A stretch of DNA of 64,000 bases from Methylobacterium sp. J-026. Its GTDB lineage: Bacteria > Pseudomonadota > Alphaproteobacteria > Rhizobiales > Beijerinckiaceae. The position numbers and the translations under genes are program-made. Shown here piece after piece: positions 1 to 8,906 of this stretch (positions within the stretch are counted from its first letter, which is position 1; every line of letters starts with the position of its first letter). Below the pieces are notes generated by a model. The model saw nothing but the letters and a program-made list of their open reading frames with translations, was not told where the DNA came from and did not search any database. The stretch is taken from assembly GCF_022829585.1 (NCBI RefSeq), contig NZ_JAKSYC010000267.1:17666-81665 (forward strand), written 5' to 3'.

Positions 1-966
1 AGGGGAGCCACGTCGAGGGTCTCTGCCGCGAGGGTCGCCTGCACCGAGAGGCGCGGTGCGGCGCCGGAGCCGAGGGCGACGGCGCCCGCGCCCTCGAGAA
101 CGTTCTGGCCGAGCCCGATGCGCAGCCGCGGACAGGATATGGACCGGTCCGCGGTCTCGAAGGCGCCGGCGATCGAGAACGCGCCCGTGAGCGGCGAGAG
201 CGGCACGTTCCACCCGATCCAGGCCAGGCTTTCCGGCAGGGAACTGGTCTCACCGCGCATCTGCCCGGCCAGGACGGGCCATGCCGCTCCCGGTCCGGCC
301 GTCTCCACCGTGCCGTCGACCGCGACGCTGCCGCCCGGCCACGTCGCCTCGGCGGTGATCGGGCTGCGCCGTCCGATGGCGATGTCGGCCGGACGCAGGT
401 GGGTGACCGTGATCCGCGTCGGGACGCCCCGCCATGTCAGGCGCGCGCTCGCTTCCGCCGACGCGCTCCAGAAGGGCCACGCCACGTCGAGATCGATGTC
501 TTGGGCCGCGTCGTCCCCGGCGATGCGCGCCCCGCTCACCGTGATCCGGCTCGGATGGACCGACGCGCCGGACCGGACCCGCTCGGCGAGCCGCGCCAGG
601 GGTCCGTTCCAGCCGGTGGCGCTCGCCGAGAGGCGGCCGCCTTCGAGATGCAGGCCGCCGACCTCCGCGCGCCCGGCCAGGAGACCGACCGGATCGATGT
701 CGATGCCGAGGCGGGCTTCGTCCACCAGGGCCGGGCCGCCCGTATCCGACGCGACGCGCACGCGCCCGAGGGTGAGGCGGGGCAAGGGCAGCAGCGTCAG
801 GCTCGCCGGTCCCTGGACGGTCAGGGCGAGTCCGTACGCGTCGAGGGCGTGATCCGCGAAGGCGCTCGCCCGGCCGCCATCGACCGGCCAGTCGTGCCGG
901 CCGAGCCCGACGGCGATCAGCCCCAGCGGGACGAGGAGGAGGAACGGAGAACGCAGCGACATCATG
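1..966 (-). CDS. AsmA/DUF2125-like membrane-anchored protein, 3' end outside window
   Basis: An open frame runs from an ATG at 966 leftward to the window edge without a stop (322 codons seen). It begins MMSLRSPFLLLVPLGLIAVG, one hydrophobic N-terminal segment, followed by a long beta-rich, low-complexity periplasmic region. Phrases such as LPRLTLGRVRVAS, EVGGLHLEGGRLSAS and GAGAVALGSGAAPRLSVQATL are typical of AsmA-family repeats, which in characterised members bridge the inner and outer membranes and affect lipid or envelope homeostasis. A second ATG follows directly at 963. It is divergent from scoA across 313 bp in which I see no clear promoter. The family call is by pattern only; DUF2125 would be the close alternative. 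Confidence 0.7.
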
Positions 967-1279
967 CTCCGGACGGGACCGCGGCTGCGGCCCTAGCCGG
1001 GTGCCGCGAGCGGCCCCCTCAAGCCGTCGCGGCCCGACAGGGTCTGCACGTCGCGCTGGCCTTTTAGCGCCCGCGCCGGGATTTGTCTGCTGGACTCGCG
1101 CGGGGAGCCGCGCCGGCCGGGGGAGAACCGATGACGGATCGCCCGGGACCGAACCGGCCGGCGCGGCCCGGCACTGGATTTCGCGCCCGGAATCGGGAAG
1201 AGCAGGCGTGAGGAAACGCGCGCTTCGAGGATGCGGCGAGGGTTCAGCCGGTCGGATCCAGCGGAAGAAGGACGATTCG

Positions 1280-2020
1280 ATGAAGAAGGTCTACACGGAT
1301 GCCGCCGCGGCGCTCGCCGGCCTCCTGCGCGACGACATGATGGTGATGTGCGGCGGCTTCGGCCTCTGCGGCATCCCGGACGAGCTGATCGAGGCGGTAC
1401 GCCTCTCCGGCGTCAAGGGCCTCACCGTCGTCTCCAACAATGCCGGCATCGACGGCGTCGGTCTCGGCAAGCTCCTCGACACCCGCCAGGTGCGGAAGAT
1501 GATCTCGTCCTATGTCGGCGAGAACAAGGAATTCGCCCGCCAGTATCTCGGCGGCGAGCTGGAGATCGAGTTCAATCCGCAGGGGACCCTGGCTGAGCGG
1601 ATCCGCGCGGGCGGCGCCGGCATCCCGGCCTTCTTCACCAAGACCGGCGTCGGCACCAAGGTCGCCGAGGGCAAGGAGGTGCGGGACTTCGATGGCGAGA
1701 CCTACGTCATGGAGCGCGGCCTGTTCGCCGACATAGCTCTGGTCCACGCGCATACCGGCGACACGGAGGGCAACCTTCGCTACCGGATGACCGCGCGGAA
1801 CTTCAACCCGATGATGGCCACCGCGGCCCGGATGACGGTGGCGCAGGTTGAGCACCTCGTGAAGCCGGGTGCGATCGACCCGGACACGATCCACACCCCC
1901 GGAATCTTCGTGAAGCGCATCATCGACGTGGGCACGCGCGACAAGCGCATCGAGCAGCGCACGACCCGCAAGCGCGGCGACAGCACCCCGGCCGCGGCGG
2001 CCGGCGGCGGCACGCACTGA
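1280..2020 (+). CDS. scoA: 3-oxoacid CoA-transferase, subunit A
   Basis: A 246-residue alpha subunit of a succinyl-CoA:3-ketoacid (or acetoacetyl) CoA-transferase, a cytosolic enzyme that moves CoA between acyl groups in ketone-body and polyhydroxybutyrate turnover. The N-terminus MKKVYTDAAAALAGLLRDD, the glycine-rich MCGGFGLCGIPDELI stretch and GLTVVSNNAGIDGVGLGKLL are characteristic of the family. I chose the ATG at 1280, preceded by a GAAGAAGGA ribosome site, over longer in-frame extensions because homology begins here. The C-terminal 20 residues are low complexity (Ala/Gly rich). Its partner scoB starts 25 bp downstream, so the two form an operon. Exact acyl specificity cannot be read from sequence. 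Confidence 0.95.
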   Translation: MKKVYTDAAAALAGLLRDDMMVMCGGFGLCGIPDELIEAVRLSGVKGLTVVSNNAGIDGVGLGKLLDTRQVRKMISSYVGENKEFARQYLGGELEIEFNPQGTLAERIRAGGAGIPAFFTKTGVGTKVAEGKEVRDFDGETYVMERGLFADIALVHAHTGDTEGNLRYRMTARNFNPMMATAARMTVAQVEHLVKPGAIDPDTIHTPGIFVKRIIDVGTRDKRIEQRTTRKRGDSTPAAAAGGGTH

Positions 2021-2045
2021 TCGGACGGGAAAGGAGCTTTAGACC

Positions 2046-2708
2046 ATGGCCTGGACCCGTGAGCAGATGGCGGCGCGCGCCGCCAAGGAGCTGGAAGACG
2101 GCTTCTACGTGAACCTCGGCATCGGCATCCCGACGCTGGTGTCGAACTACATCCCCGACGGCATGTCGGTGCAGCTGCAATCCGAGAACGGCATGCTCGG
2201 CATGGGCCCCTTCCCCTACGAGGGCGAGGAGGACCCGGACCTGATCAATGCCGGCAAGCAGACGATCACCGCGCTGCCGACCACGAGCTACTTCTCGTCG
2301 GCCGATTCCTTCGGGATGATCCGCGGCGGGCACATCAACCTGTCGATCCTCGGCGCCATGCAGGTGGCCGGCAACGGCGATCTCGCCAACTGGATGATCC
2401 CCGGCAAGATGGTGAAGGGGATGGGTGGCGCCATGGACCTCGTGGCGGGCGTGAAGCGCGTCATCGTGGTGATGGAGCACGTCGCCAGGAACAAGGACGG
2501 CACCGAGAGCCCCAAGTTGCTCAAGGCCTGCGACCTGCCGCTCACCGGGACGCAGGTGGTCGACCTCGTGATCACCGATCTCGGCGTGTTCGAGATCGAC
2601 AAGAAGGGCGACGGCGGCATGCGCCTCATCGAACTCGCCGACGGCGTCACCGAGGACGAGATCCGCGGGAAGACCGAGGCGGCCTACACGGTCGCGCTCA
2701 GGGCGTGA
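2046..2708 (+). CDS. scoB: 3-oxoacid CoA-transferase, subunit B
   Basis: A 220-residue beta subunit that pairs with the upstream product. It carries the [13 protein letters not shown] segment and the [11 protein letters not shown] motif, whose glutamate forms the covalent CoA thioester intermediate in this family, followed by the [15 protein letters not shown] and [15 protein letters not shown] stretches. Full family length. A ribosome site (AAAGGAG) lies about 10 bp upstream of the ATG. The gene ends 28 bp before the convergent chemoreceptor gene, with a GC-rich hairpin between them. Confidence 0.96.
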   Translation: MAWTREQMAARAAKELEDGFYVNLGIGIPTLVSNYIPDGMSVQLQSENGMLGMGPFPYEGEEDPDLINAGKQTITALPTTSYFSSADSFGMIRGGHINLSILGAMQVAGNGDLANWMIPGKMVKGMGGAMDLVAGVKRVIVVMEHVARNKDGTESPKLLKACDLPLTGTQVVDLVITDLGVFEIDKKGDGGMRLIELADGVTEDEIRGKTEAAYTVALRA

Positions 2709-2731
2709 GCGCGGCCCTCCGGGCGCCGCGC
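2709..2731. terminator. possible bidirectional hairpin between scoB and the chemoreceptor gene
   Basis: GCGCGGC at 2709-2715 pairs with GCCGCGC at 2725-2731 around a 9-nt loop, exactly between two convergent genes. There is no T-run, so intrinsic termination is a guess from position and stem alone. Confidence 0.35.
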
Positions 2732-2736
2732 GCGGC

Positions 2737-4434
2737 TCAGGCGGCGCGTACGCCGTCGAGGAACCGGACCACCTCGGCCTGCAGGCGCGCGGACTGATCC
2801 GAGAGGGCCGACGCCGCGCTCAGGACCCGCGTGGCAGCCACGCCGGTCCGCTCGGACGCCGCCGCGACCCCGGCGATGGTGCGCGTCACCGCGTCGGTTC
2901 CGGCGGCGGCCTGGGCGACGTTGTGCACGATCGCCTGCGTGGCGGCGCCCTGCTGCTGGACCACGACCGCGAGGCTCGCGGTCACGCCGTTGATCTCCTC
3001 GATCCGCGTGGCGATCCCGTCGATCGCCGTGACCGTCTGCCCGGTGGCCGACTGGATCTCGCCGATCTGTCCGGTGATCGCGTCCGTCACCTTGGCGGTC
3101 TGGCCGGCCAGTTCCTTGACCTCTGCGGCGACCACCGCGAAGCCGCGCCCCGCCTCCCCGGCCCGCGCCGCCTCGATGGTGGCATTCAGCGCCAGGAGAT
3201 TGGTCTGGCTGGCGAGGCTGGCGATCATCCCGACCATTTCGCCGATCTTCGTCGAGGTCCGGCTCAGGACCGCGACGAACTGGGTCGTCCGGCTCGCCTC
3301 GCCCGAGGCGGTCCGCGCGAGATCGGCCGAGCCCGAGATTTGCCGCCCGATCTCCCCGATGGAGCTTCCGAGTTCCTCGGCGGCGGCCGCGACGGTCTGG
3401 ACGTTGCTGCCGGCCTCCTCCGCCGAGGACGCCACCGTGGCCGCCTGCTCGGCCGCCTCATGGGCGGTATCGGTCATGCTCTCGGCGGCCACGCGCAGAT
3501 CGGTCGCGGAGGACGACACCGTATCGACGATCCCGCCCATCGCGTGCTCGAACCGCTCCGCCAGGGCGAACATGGCGCGCCTGCGCTCGACCGCGGCCGC
3601 CTCGTCGGCCCTGCGCACGGCCTCGGCCTGCTCGGTCGCCCTCTGGGCGACCATCCGCTTGATGGCCTCGACGGCGCGCCCGACGGCGCCGATCTCATCG
3701 CCGCGGGCAGCCTGCCTGATCTCGGCATCGATCTCGCCGAGGGCCATGCGATCCAGGGTCCGGACCAGGGCCGCCAGGGGACGTGTGACCCCGTACATCA
3801 CGACGGCGACGCCGATCCCGAGGGCGGCGGCGAGGCCGGCCATGGCGGCGATCACCAGCGCGAGGACGGTCCGGTGGGCCGATCGCTCCGAGGCGTCCCG
3901 CGCCTGACCGAGTTCGGTGCGCAGGCGTTCGACCTGCGCGTCGACCATGTCGGCGAGCTTGGCGCGAAGCGGATTGCCCTCGCCCAGCAGGATGTCCCGC
4001 GCGGCCTCGGGATCGCCCTGGTTCGCGCTGACGATCACCCGGTCGACGACCGCCCCGAGCGCCGTCAGCGTGTCGCGCATCGTATCGTGAGCCGCGCGCT
4101 GCTCGGGCGCCTCGGCGAGCGCCGCCAGTTCGGCGATCTGCTGGAAGGCGGTCGCCTTCGCCTGCTTGATGCGCGTCTCGTAGCCGGACATCTGGGATTC
4201 CCGGGTCTCGAGGGCGAGGTTGCGCCCCTGCAGGGAGACTTCGCCGACGGCGATCTGGACGCCCAGGATGAGTTCGAGACGCTTGGCCTGCACATCGACG
4301 ATTCGGCGCGTCTGCGCTGTCAGCGAGACCAGATTCGCGCGCGCATAGACGATCAGTCCGCCGGCCACCAAAGCAACGATCGCGAAGGGAATCCCAAACT
4401 TAACGAGTATCTTCGCGTCGGTCAGGACCTTCAT
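2737..4434 (-). CDS. methyl-accepting chemotaxis protein
   Basis: A 565-residue chemoreceptor. A membrane segment near residues 12-32 (FGIPFAIVALVAGGLIVYA) is followed by a helical periplasmic sensing region of about 150 residues, a second membrane segment (ALVIAAMAGLAAALGIGVAVV), a HAMP domain, and a long cytoplasmic signalling domain. The hairpin tip SLASQTNLLALNATIEAARA and GRGFAVVAAEVKELA is the highly conserved CheA/CheW contact region. The ligand is unknown. I prefer the ATG at 4434, which places the first membrane helix close to the N-terminus; an ATG at 4491 would add 19 polar residues. No che genes are nearby. Confidence 0.93.
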   Translation of the reverse strand: MKVLTDAKILVKFGIPFAIVALVAGGLIVYARANLVSLTAQTRRIVDVQAKRLELILGVQIAVGEVSLQGRNLALETRESQMSGYETRIKQAKATAFQQIAELAALAEAPEQRAAHDTMRDTLTALGAVVDRVIVSANQGDPEAARDILLGEGNPLRAKLADMVDAQVERLRTELGQARDASERSAHRTVLALVIAAMAGLAAALGIGVAVVMYGVTRPLAALVRTLDRMALGEIDAEIRQAARGDEIGAVGRAVEAIKRMVAQRATEQAEAVRRADEAAAVERRRAMFALAERFEHAMGGIVDTVSSSATDLRVAAESMTDTAHEAAEQAATVASSAEEAGSNVQTVAAAAEELGSSIGEIGRQISGSADLARTASGEASRTTQFVAVLSRTSTKIGEMVGMIASLASQTNLLALNATIEAARAGEAGRGFAVVAAEVKELAGQTAKVTDAITGQIGEIQSATGQTVTAIDGIATRIEEINGVTASLAVVVQQQGAATQAIVHNVAQAAAGTDAVTRTIAGVAAASERTGVAATRVLSAASALSDQSARLQAEVVRFLDGVRAA

Positions 4435-4958
4435 TGCGCCGTCTCTCGGATCCGTAGAGATCGATCCGCGATCATCCGACACTTTTCGCACTATATCAAC
4501 GTCGTTTCCGACGCAATCAGTGCCAGGTCTGCTTGCAAACTTGCCTGCCAGATCGGCAAGTCAGAGAATAATCAGAGATAAAAAGTCGAGATGCAGTATC
4601 TTCAGCGTGTCATATATCAATTGCTAACGACAGATAGAGATTTTCGCTCGGCGCCGGCGTCGGCTGTGCCGAACTCCGGATCTTCAGGGTCCGACGTCGA
4701 CCGACCACATATGGCCTGGCCGGAACCCCTCCCGATCGCGTCACAAGCGGGAACGGCTCTCAACGTTTCAGACGCGCTGGCTGATGCCGAACCGGTGTCC
4801 GCTTCGGTGGCGAGCGCCCCAGGCCACAGGGTAATCCGGGCCTGTCTCGGACGGAGGCGCGCCGGATGTCCCGTTGCGGCGGGCCGGATCGGGCGCCCGG
4901 AGGATGCCCCCCGAACGCCGCGACCGATGCCGTGAACGCGACGGCGCACGCCGTCGGA
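4435..4958. other. intergenic region, AT-rich, no convincing gene
   Basis: These 524 bp separate the chemoreceptor start from the 3' end of the next minus-strand gene. The part at about 4490-4640 is much richer in A and T than the surroundings and probably holds the chemoreceptor promoter. A short inverted repeat (CTTGCC at 4540-4545, GGCAAG at 4555-4560) lies in it. A plus-strand open frame at 4591-4935 has no ribosome site and no recognisable protein features. Confidence 0.5.
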
Positions 4959-5657
4959 TCACATCGGCGGGGTGAGGCCGTCCTTGCCCACCGCCACGAG
5001 CTTGCCCTCGGCCTTGGCGCCGTCCTTGGCGCCGTCCTTGGCGACGACCGCGAACACCTTGGCGCCGGGCTTCAGGATCGCCTTGTCGGCGGCCTCGAAG
5101 GCGACGATCGGCGCCGAGGACGGCACGACGATCTCCTTGGCGCCGTCCTTGCCATAGCTCACCGTCAGGGTGCGCTCGCCGCCGGAGGCCGCCTTGTCGG
5201 CCTTCACGGTGCCGTTGGTCATCGCGCTCTTGACCTTCGGGGCGTTCGACGTCTCCGCCTTCACGGTGCCGTTGGTCATGGAACTCTTCACCTTGGATCC
5301 GGCGCCCGCGGTCTGATCCGTGATCGAATCCCAGCCGTAATGGCCCTCGCCGGTGCCGCGCATCGCCTCGGGGAACAGCACCACCTCAAGGGCGGTCATC
5401 GGATTCTCGCCCTTGGTGGCGGTGCCGATGAAGACGCCGTCCTTGATCGCGTCGAGGCTCGACGGCACGACCCAGGCGAACTTCGCGCCGGCGACGTCGA
5501 CGGTCTCGGACTTGCCGTCGTCCGTCTTGATCGTGAGCGTGCTGCCCTCGGCCTTGTCGATGGTACCGCGGACGCGCTCGACCTGGGCGGCGAAGGCCGT
5601 GCTCGACAGCAGGGCCGTCAGGCCGGCGGCGGCGAAGGTAATTCTAAGATGCTTCAT
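4959..5657 (-). CDS. exported protein of unknown function with internal duplication
   Basis: A 232-residue protein with a clear Sec signal peptide (MKHLRITFAAAGLTALLSSTAFA, cleavage before AQVERV). The mature part starts with a beta-rich module (VRGTIDKAEGSTLTIKTDDG) resembling small periplasmic OB-like domains such as DUF5666. The middle carries a tandem repeat, KVKSSMTNGTVKAE and KVKSAMTNGTVKAD. The C-terminal part has a Lys/Gly/Ala/Asp repeat encoded by three copies of a 12-bp unit near 5017-5050. Function unknown; location periplasm or cell surface. It lies 129 bp downstream of moaA on the same strand. Confidence 0.8.
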   Translation of the reverse strand: MKHLRITFAAAGLTALLSSTAFAAQVERVRGTIDKAEGSTLTIKTDDGKSETVDVAGAKFAWVVPSSLDAIKDGVFIGTATKGENPMTALEVVLFPEAMRGTGEGHYGWDSITDQTAGAGSKVKSSMTNGTVKAETSNAPKVKSAMTNGTVKADKAASGGERTLTVSYGKDGAKEIVVPSSAPIVAFEAADKAILKPGAKVFAVVAKDGAKDGAKAEGKLVAVGKDGLTPPM

Positions 5658-5786
5658 CGGGGTCCCATCCTGGCTTCCGGAGCCGGGTTATGGGGTCCGG
5701 CGCGCGCAAAACAAGGTTGCGCGCAAGGCAAGACCTCGGATGTGCCGTGAGAAACCGGGCTGCGCCGGGGAGACAAGCCGGTCGGC

Positions 5787-6845
5787 TTACCCCCCGGTCA
5801 CGCTCATATGCCGTGGCACGGCGGCCGGGCGCTGGCGCTCGATGATGAAATCGTGACCCTTGGGCTTGCGGGTGATCGCCTCGATCACGGCGGCGGCCAG
5901 CACGGAATCGTCCGGGGAGGCGCGGAGCACTGCGCGCAGATCGGCCGAATCCTCCTGGCCGAGGCACAGGTAGAGCTGGCCGGTGCAGGTCAGCCGCACC
6001 CGGTTGCAGCTCTCGCAGAAATTGTGGGTCAGCGGCGTGATGAAGCCGAGCTTCCCGCCCGTCTCCTCGACGCGGACGTAGCGCGCCGGGCCGCCGGTGC
6101 GATCGGGCAGTGGCGTCAGGGTGTAGCGGCTCTCCAGGCGCTGCCTCGCCACCGAGAGGGGCAGGAACTGGTCGGTCCGGTCGGCCTCGATCTCGCCGAG
6201 CGGCATGACCTCGATCAGCGTCATGTCCATGCCGAGGCCGTGCGCCCAGGCGATCATGTCGGGGAGTTCGTCGGCGTTGAGGTCGCGGAGCGCCACCGCG
6301 TTGATCTTGACCTTCAGGCCGGCGGCCCGCGCCGCGGCGATGCCGTCGAGCACGACCTTGAGGTCGCCCCGCCGGGTGATCGCGTGAAATTTCTTCGCGT
6401 CGAGCGTGTCCAGCGAGACGTTGATCCGGCGCACGCCGAGGCTCGCCAGTTCGTCGGCGTACCGGGTGAGCTGGGTGCCGTTGGTGGTCAGCGTCAGCTC
6501 CTCCAGCGCACCCGAATCGAGGTGGCGCGACAGGCGGCGGAACAGATGCATGATGTCGCGGCGCACCAGGGGCTCGCCGCCGGTGATCCGGAGCTTGCGC
6601 ACGCCCCGGGCGATGAACACGCCGCAGAGCCGGTCCAGCTCCTCCAGGGTCAGCAGGTCGCGCTTGGGCAGGAACTGCATGGTCTCCGACATGCAATAGG
6701 CGCAGCGCAGGTCGCAGCGATCCGTCACCGAGATGCGCAGATACGAGATCGCCCGCTGGAACGGGTCGATCAGCGGCGCGGGCGACGGCGCGCGGGGCGC
6801 GTCGGCCGTGAGCCCCTGCGGCGTGCTGGAGATGTCATCGAGCAT
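5787..6845 (-). CDS. moaA: GTP 3',8-cyclase (molybdenum cofactor synthesis)
   Basis: A 352-residue radical-SAM enzyme that, with MoaC, converts GTP to cyclic pyranopterin monophosphate. The radical-SAM cluster motif is CDLRCAYC (Cys44, Cys48, Cys51); the second [4Fe-4S] site is [11 protein letters not shown] followed by a third Cys in LYLC. The substrate loop [11 protein letters not shown] and the conserved C-terminal double glycine (SVTGG) are present. I chose the ATG at 6845 (MLDDISS); the longer frame to 7208 overlaps the divergent DUF971 gene. Other moa genes are not in the window. It shares an 81-bp intergenic region with the divergent gene. Confidence 0.97.
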   Translation of the reverse strand: MLDDISSTPQGLTADAPRAPSPAPLIDPFQRAISYLRISVTDRCDLRCAYCMSETMQFLPKRDLLTLEELDRLCGVFIARGVRKLRITGGEPLVRRDIMHLFRRLSRHLDSGALEELTLTTNGTQLTRYADELASLGVRRINVSLDTLDAKKFHAITRRGDLKVVLDGIAAARAAGLKVKINAVALRDLNADELPDMIAWAHGLGMDMTLIEVMPLGEIEADRTDQFLPLSVARQRLESRYTLTPLPDRTGGPARYVRVEETGGKLGFITPLTHNFCESCNRVRLTCTGQLYLCLGQEDSADLRAVLRASPDDSVLAAAVIEAITRKPKGHDFIIERQRPAAVPRHMSVTGG

Positions 6846-6926
6846 GATTGAGCATATGATGCCCGATACGGTCGCGGGCAAGCAGCCCCCGGGCCGCAGT
6901 CCCGGCTTGTTTGAGGAGTGTACCCC

Positions 6927-7352
6927 GTGAACGAGGATCTGTGGCCGACCGAGATCCGCCTGTCGGCGGACCGGCAGGTGCTCAACGTCGCCTTCGAGGA
7001 CGGGTCGCGCTTCGCCCTGCCGGCCGAGTACCTGCGGGTGTCGAGCCCCTCGGCCGAGGTCCAGGGCCACTCGCCGCTGGAGCGCAAGGTGATCGGCGGC
7101 AAGCGCGCGGTGGCGATCCTGGCGGTGCAGCCCATCGGCAATTATGCGGTCAAGCTCGGCTTCGACGACATGCACGACACCGGCATCTTCGGCTGGGGCT
7201 ACCTGCACACGCTCGGCCGCGAATACGACAGCCGCTGGAGCACCTATCTGTCCGAGCTCGCCGAACGGGGCCTCGACCGCGAGACGGCGCGTACCGCCCC
7301 GGTGAAGCAGCAGGGCGGAGGCTGCGGCTCAGGGTCGTGCGGGTGCCATTGA
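6927..7352 (+). CDS. DUF971 domain protein with Cys-rich tail
   Basis: A 141-residue protein made almost entirely of a DUF971 (gamma-butyrobetaine hydroxylase N-terminal-like) domain: [20 protein letters not shown], the [15 protein letters not shown] segment and [24 protein letters not shown]. Small stand-alone DUF971 proteins are often found near Mrp/ApbC or cofactor genes. The C-terminus ends [12 protein letters not shown], four closely spaced Cys/His that could bind metal or an Fe-S cluster (inference). I favour the GTG at 6927 because GAGGAG sits 8-9 bp upstream; a GTG at 6918 would place the ribosome site too close. Divergent from moaA. Confidence 0.85.
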   Translation: MNEDLWPTEIRLSADRQVLNVAFEDGSRFALPAEYLRVSSPSAEVQGHSPLERKVIGGKRAVAILAVQPIGNYAVKLGFDDMHDTGIFGWGYLHTLGREYDSRWSTYLSELAERGLDRETARTAPVKQQGGGCGSGSCGCH

Positions 7353-7637
7353 GGTCGACCGCGTCTCACCGCGCCGGCTCGCTCACCCGTTGTTTTGAGC
7401 GACGGCCGCCAGACGGCGTCGGGAGCCGCATTTGACCGGAAAACCGAGAGACACCGCCGTCCTTACGAGCGGAGCGCGGCACTCCGGCAGCGCCACGCTG
7501 CCCGGCCCCGCGCTGTCCGGGGTCGCTTCGATCCGCGCGCGATGCCGGCGGGGGTTCATGCACGTCATCGAAAAGGCGGAAGGCTTGCATCGTTTCGGAA
7601 GCGCGCCGATCGATCGACCGCTTTGCTTGGAGCCACC

Positions 7638-7964
7638 ATGGCCTTCACCTGCACCATCCCCGCCACGCCCACCGTCCAGCAGGATGACGCCACGGTCCGC
7701 ATCACCCGCTGGGACTTTCCGCCCGGCGCCGTAACCGGCTGGCACGAGCATGGCTGGCCGTATTTCGTGGTGATGCTGGTCGACGGCGTGCTGCGCGTCC
7801 ACGACGGCGCGGCGGTCAGCGAGACGGCGCTCGCGGCCGGGCAATCCTACATGCGGCCCGCGGGCATCCGGCACGACGTGATGAACGGCTCGGAACACCC
7901 GATCGCGTTCATCGAGATCGAGGTGAAGCGCCCCGACGCGCTGGTGACGCTGCCGGCAGCCTGA
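7638..7964 (+). CDS. small cupin-domain protein
   Basis: A 108-residue single-domain cupin. HEHGWPYFVVMLVDGVLRVHDG matches the first cupin motif (metal-binding His, His) and RPAGIRHDVMNGSEHPIAFIEIE the second. The start at 7638 has GGAG 6 bp upstream; longer frames are not supported. Substrate and reaction unknown; such proteins can be mannose-isomerase-like, dioxygenases or simple ligand sensors. It stands alone, with 285 featureless bases before it and a hairpin after it. Confidence 0.85.
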   Translation: MAFTCTIPATPTVQQDDATVRITRWDFPPGAVTGWHEHGWPYFVVMLVDGVLRVHDGAAVSETALAAGQSYMRPAGIRHDVMNGSEHPIAFIEIEVKRPDALVTLPAA

Positions 7965-7972
7965 ACGCAAAC

Positions 7973-7994
7973 GGGCCGACCTCGCGGCCGGCCC
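7973..7994. terminator. bidirectional terminator hairpin between cupin and L,D-transpeptidase genes
   Basis: GGGCCGACC at 7973-7981 pairs with GGCCGGCCC at 7986-7994 (one mismatch) across a TCGC tetraloop, between two convergent stop codons. A short A-run follows on the plus strand, which would read as T's for the minus-strand gene upstream side only; termination efficiency is uncertain. Confidence 0.5.
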
Positions 7995-8015
7995 GATCCG
8001 AAAAGTCGCAAACCA

Positions 8016-8672
8016 TCAGCGCTGGACGACGACCTTCGTGCCGACCTTGGCGTGGGTGTAGAGATCCATCACGTCGTCGTTGGTCATGCGGATGCAGCCC
8101 GAGGACACGGCGGTGCCGATGGTCTCCGGCTCGTTGGAGCCGTGGATCCGGTAGATCGAGCCGCCGAGATACATGGCGCGGGCGCCGAGCGGGTTCTCGA
8201 TCCCGCCCTTCATGTAGCGCGGCAGGTCGGGCCGGCGGCGCAGCATGGTCGACGGCGGGCGCCAATCCGGCCATTCGCGCTTCATCGTGATGGTCTGCAC
8301 GCCGCCCCAGGTGAAGCCCGGCCGGCCGACGCCGACGCCGTAGCGCAGGGCCTGCCCGCCGCCCAGCACGTAGTAGAGCCGCCGCTCGGCGGTGGAGACC
8401 ACGATCGTGCCGGCGCCGTAGGGGCCGTTATACGCCACGGTCTCCCGCGGGATCGCCGACATCTGCGGCACCGCCGCATCCGGATCCATCGGGTCGGCCG
8501 CGTTGAGGGAGGCGTTGGCCACCGGGATCGCGACCGCCTGGGGCCGCACGCGCACGGCGAGCGCGTCGGTCAGCGGCTGGCGGGTCAGCGGATCGATCTC
8601 GTAGGCGAGCACCGGGGCGGCGCAGGCGGCCGCGCCCAGAAGCCCGATCAGGGCGGGAAGAAAACGACGCAT
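8016..8672 (-). CDS. L,D-transpeptidase (YkuD domain), exported
   Basis: A 218-residue periplasmic enzyme that makes 3-3 peptidoglycan cross-links or attaches proteins to peptidoglycan. A signal peptide (MRRFLPALIGLLGAAACAAPVLA) leads to a C-terminal YkuD/ErfK domain with IVVSTAERRLYYV, the YRIHGSNEP segment and the catalytic SSGCIRM motif (Cys nucleophile). I chose the ATG at 8672 because it opens the signal peptide; the frame upstream to 8834 has no such support. This class is abundant in Hyphomicrobiales, whose peptidoglycan is rich in L,D cross-links. A second family member lies at 18453. Confidence 0.94.
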   Translation of the reverse strand: MRRFLPALIGLLGAAACAAPVLAYEIDPLTRQPLTDALAVRVRPQAVAIPVANASLNAADPMDPDAAVPQMSAIPRETVAYNGPYGAGTIVVSTAERRLYYVLGGGQALRYGVGVGRPGFTWGGVQTITMKREWPDWRPPSTMLRRRPDLPRYMKGGIENPLGARAMYLGGSIYRIHGSNEPETIGTAVSSGCIRMTNDDVMDLYTHAKVGTKVVVQR

Positions 8673-8836
8673 CAAAGCCTCTCGGGCAGGCGCGGAATAT
8701 GGCGGGAACGCGGCGAATACCGGGGCACGATGCCGTGCCGATCCTCGCCAAGGGGTAAACGCTCGCGCCTTAAAACCAAGCCTCAAACCGGCCCGCGCGG
8801 CCGGTTCCGTCCGCCCGTGACTCGATGGCAACACTG

Positions 8837-8851
8837 TGGCAGCTTGGCCGT
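8837..8851 (-). repeat. copy 1 of a 15-bp motif (TGGCAGCTTGGCCGT on plus strand)
   Basis: An exact 15-bp match to 12977-12991. On the minus strand it reads ACGGCCAAGCTGCCA and lies about 165 bp upstream of the L,D-transpeptidase start. A shared regulatory site is possible; see findings. Confidence 0.4.
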
Positions 8852-8906
8852 GACCCGAGGCGGTCCGCGGCCCCGGGATCTGGACCGGTCCGGCAGATGC
8901 CGGCCC

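Noticed and set aside
4591..4935. 114-codon plus-strand frame in the AT-rich gap
   Set aside because: No ribosome site, no signal or domain, and composition unlike neighbouring genes.
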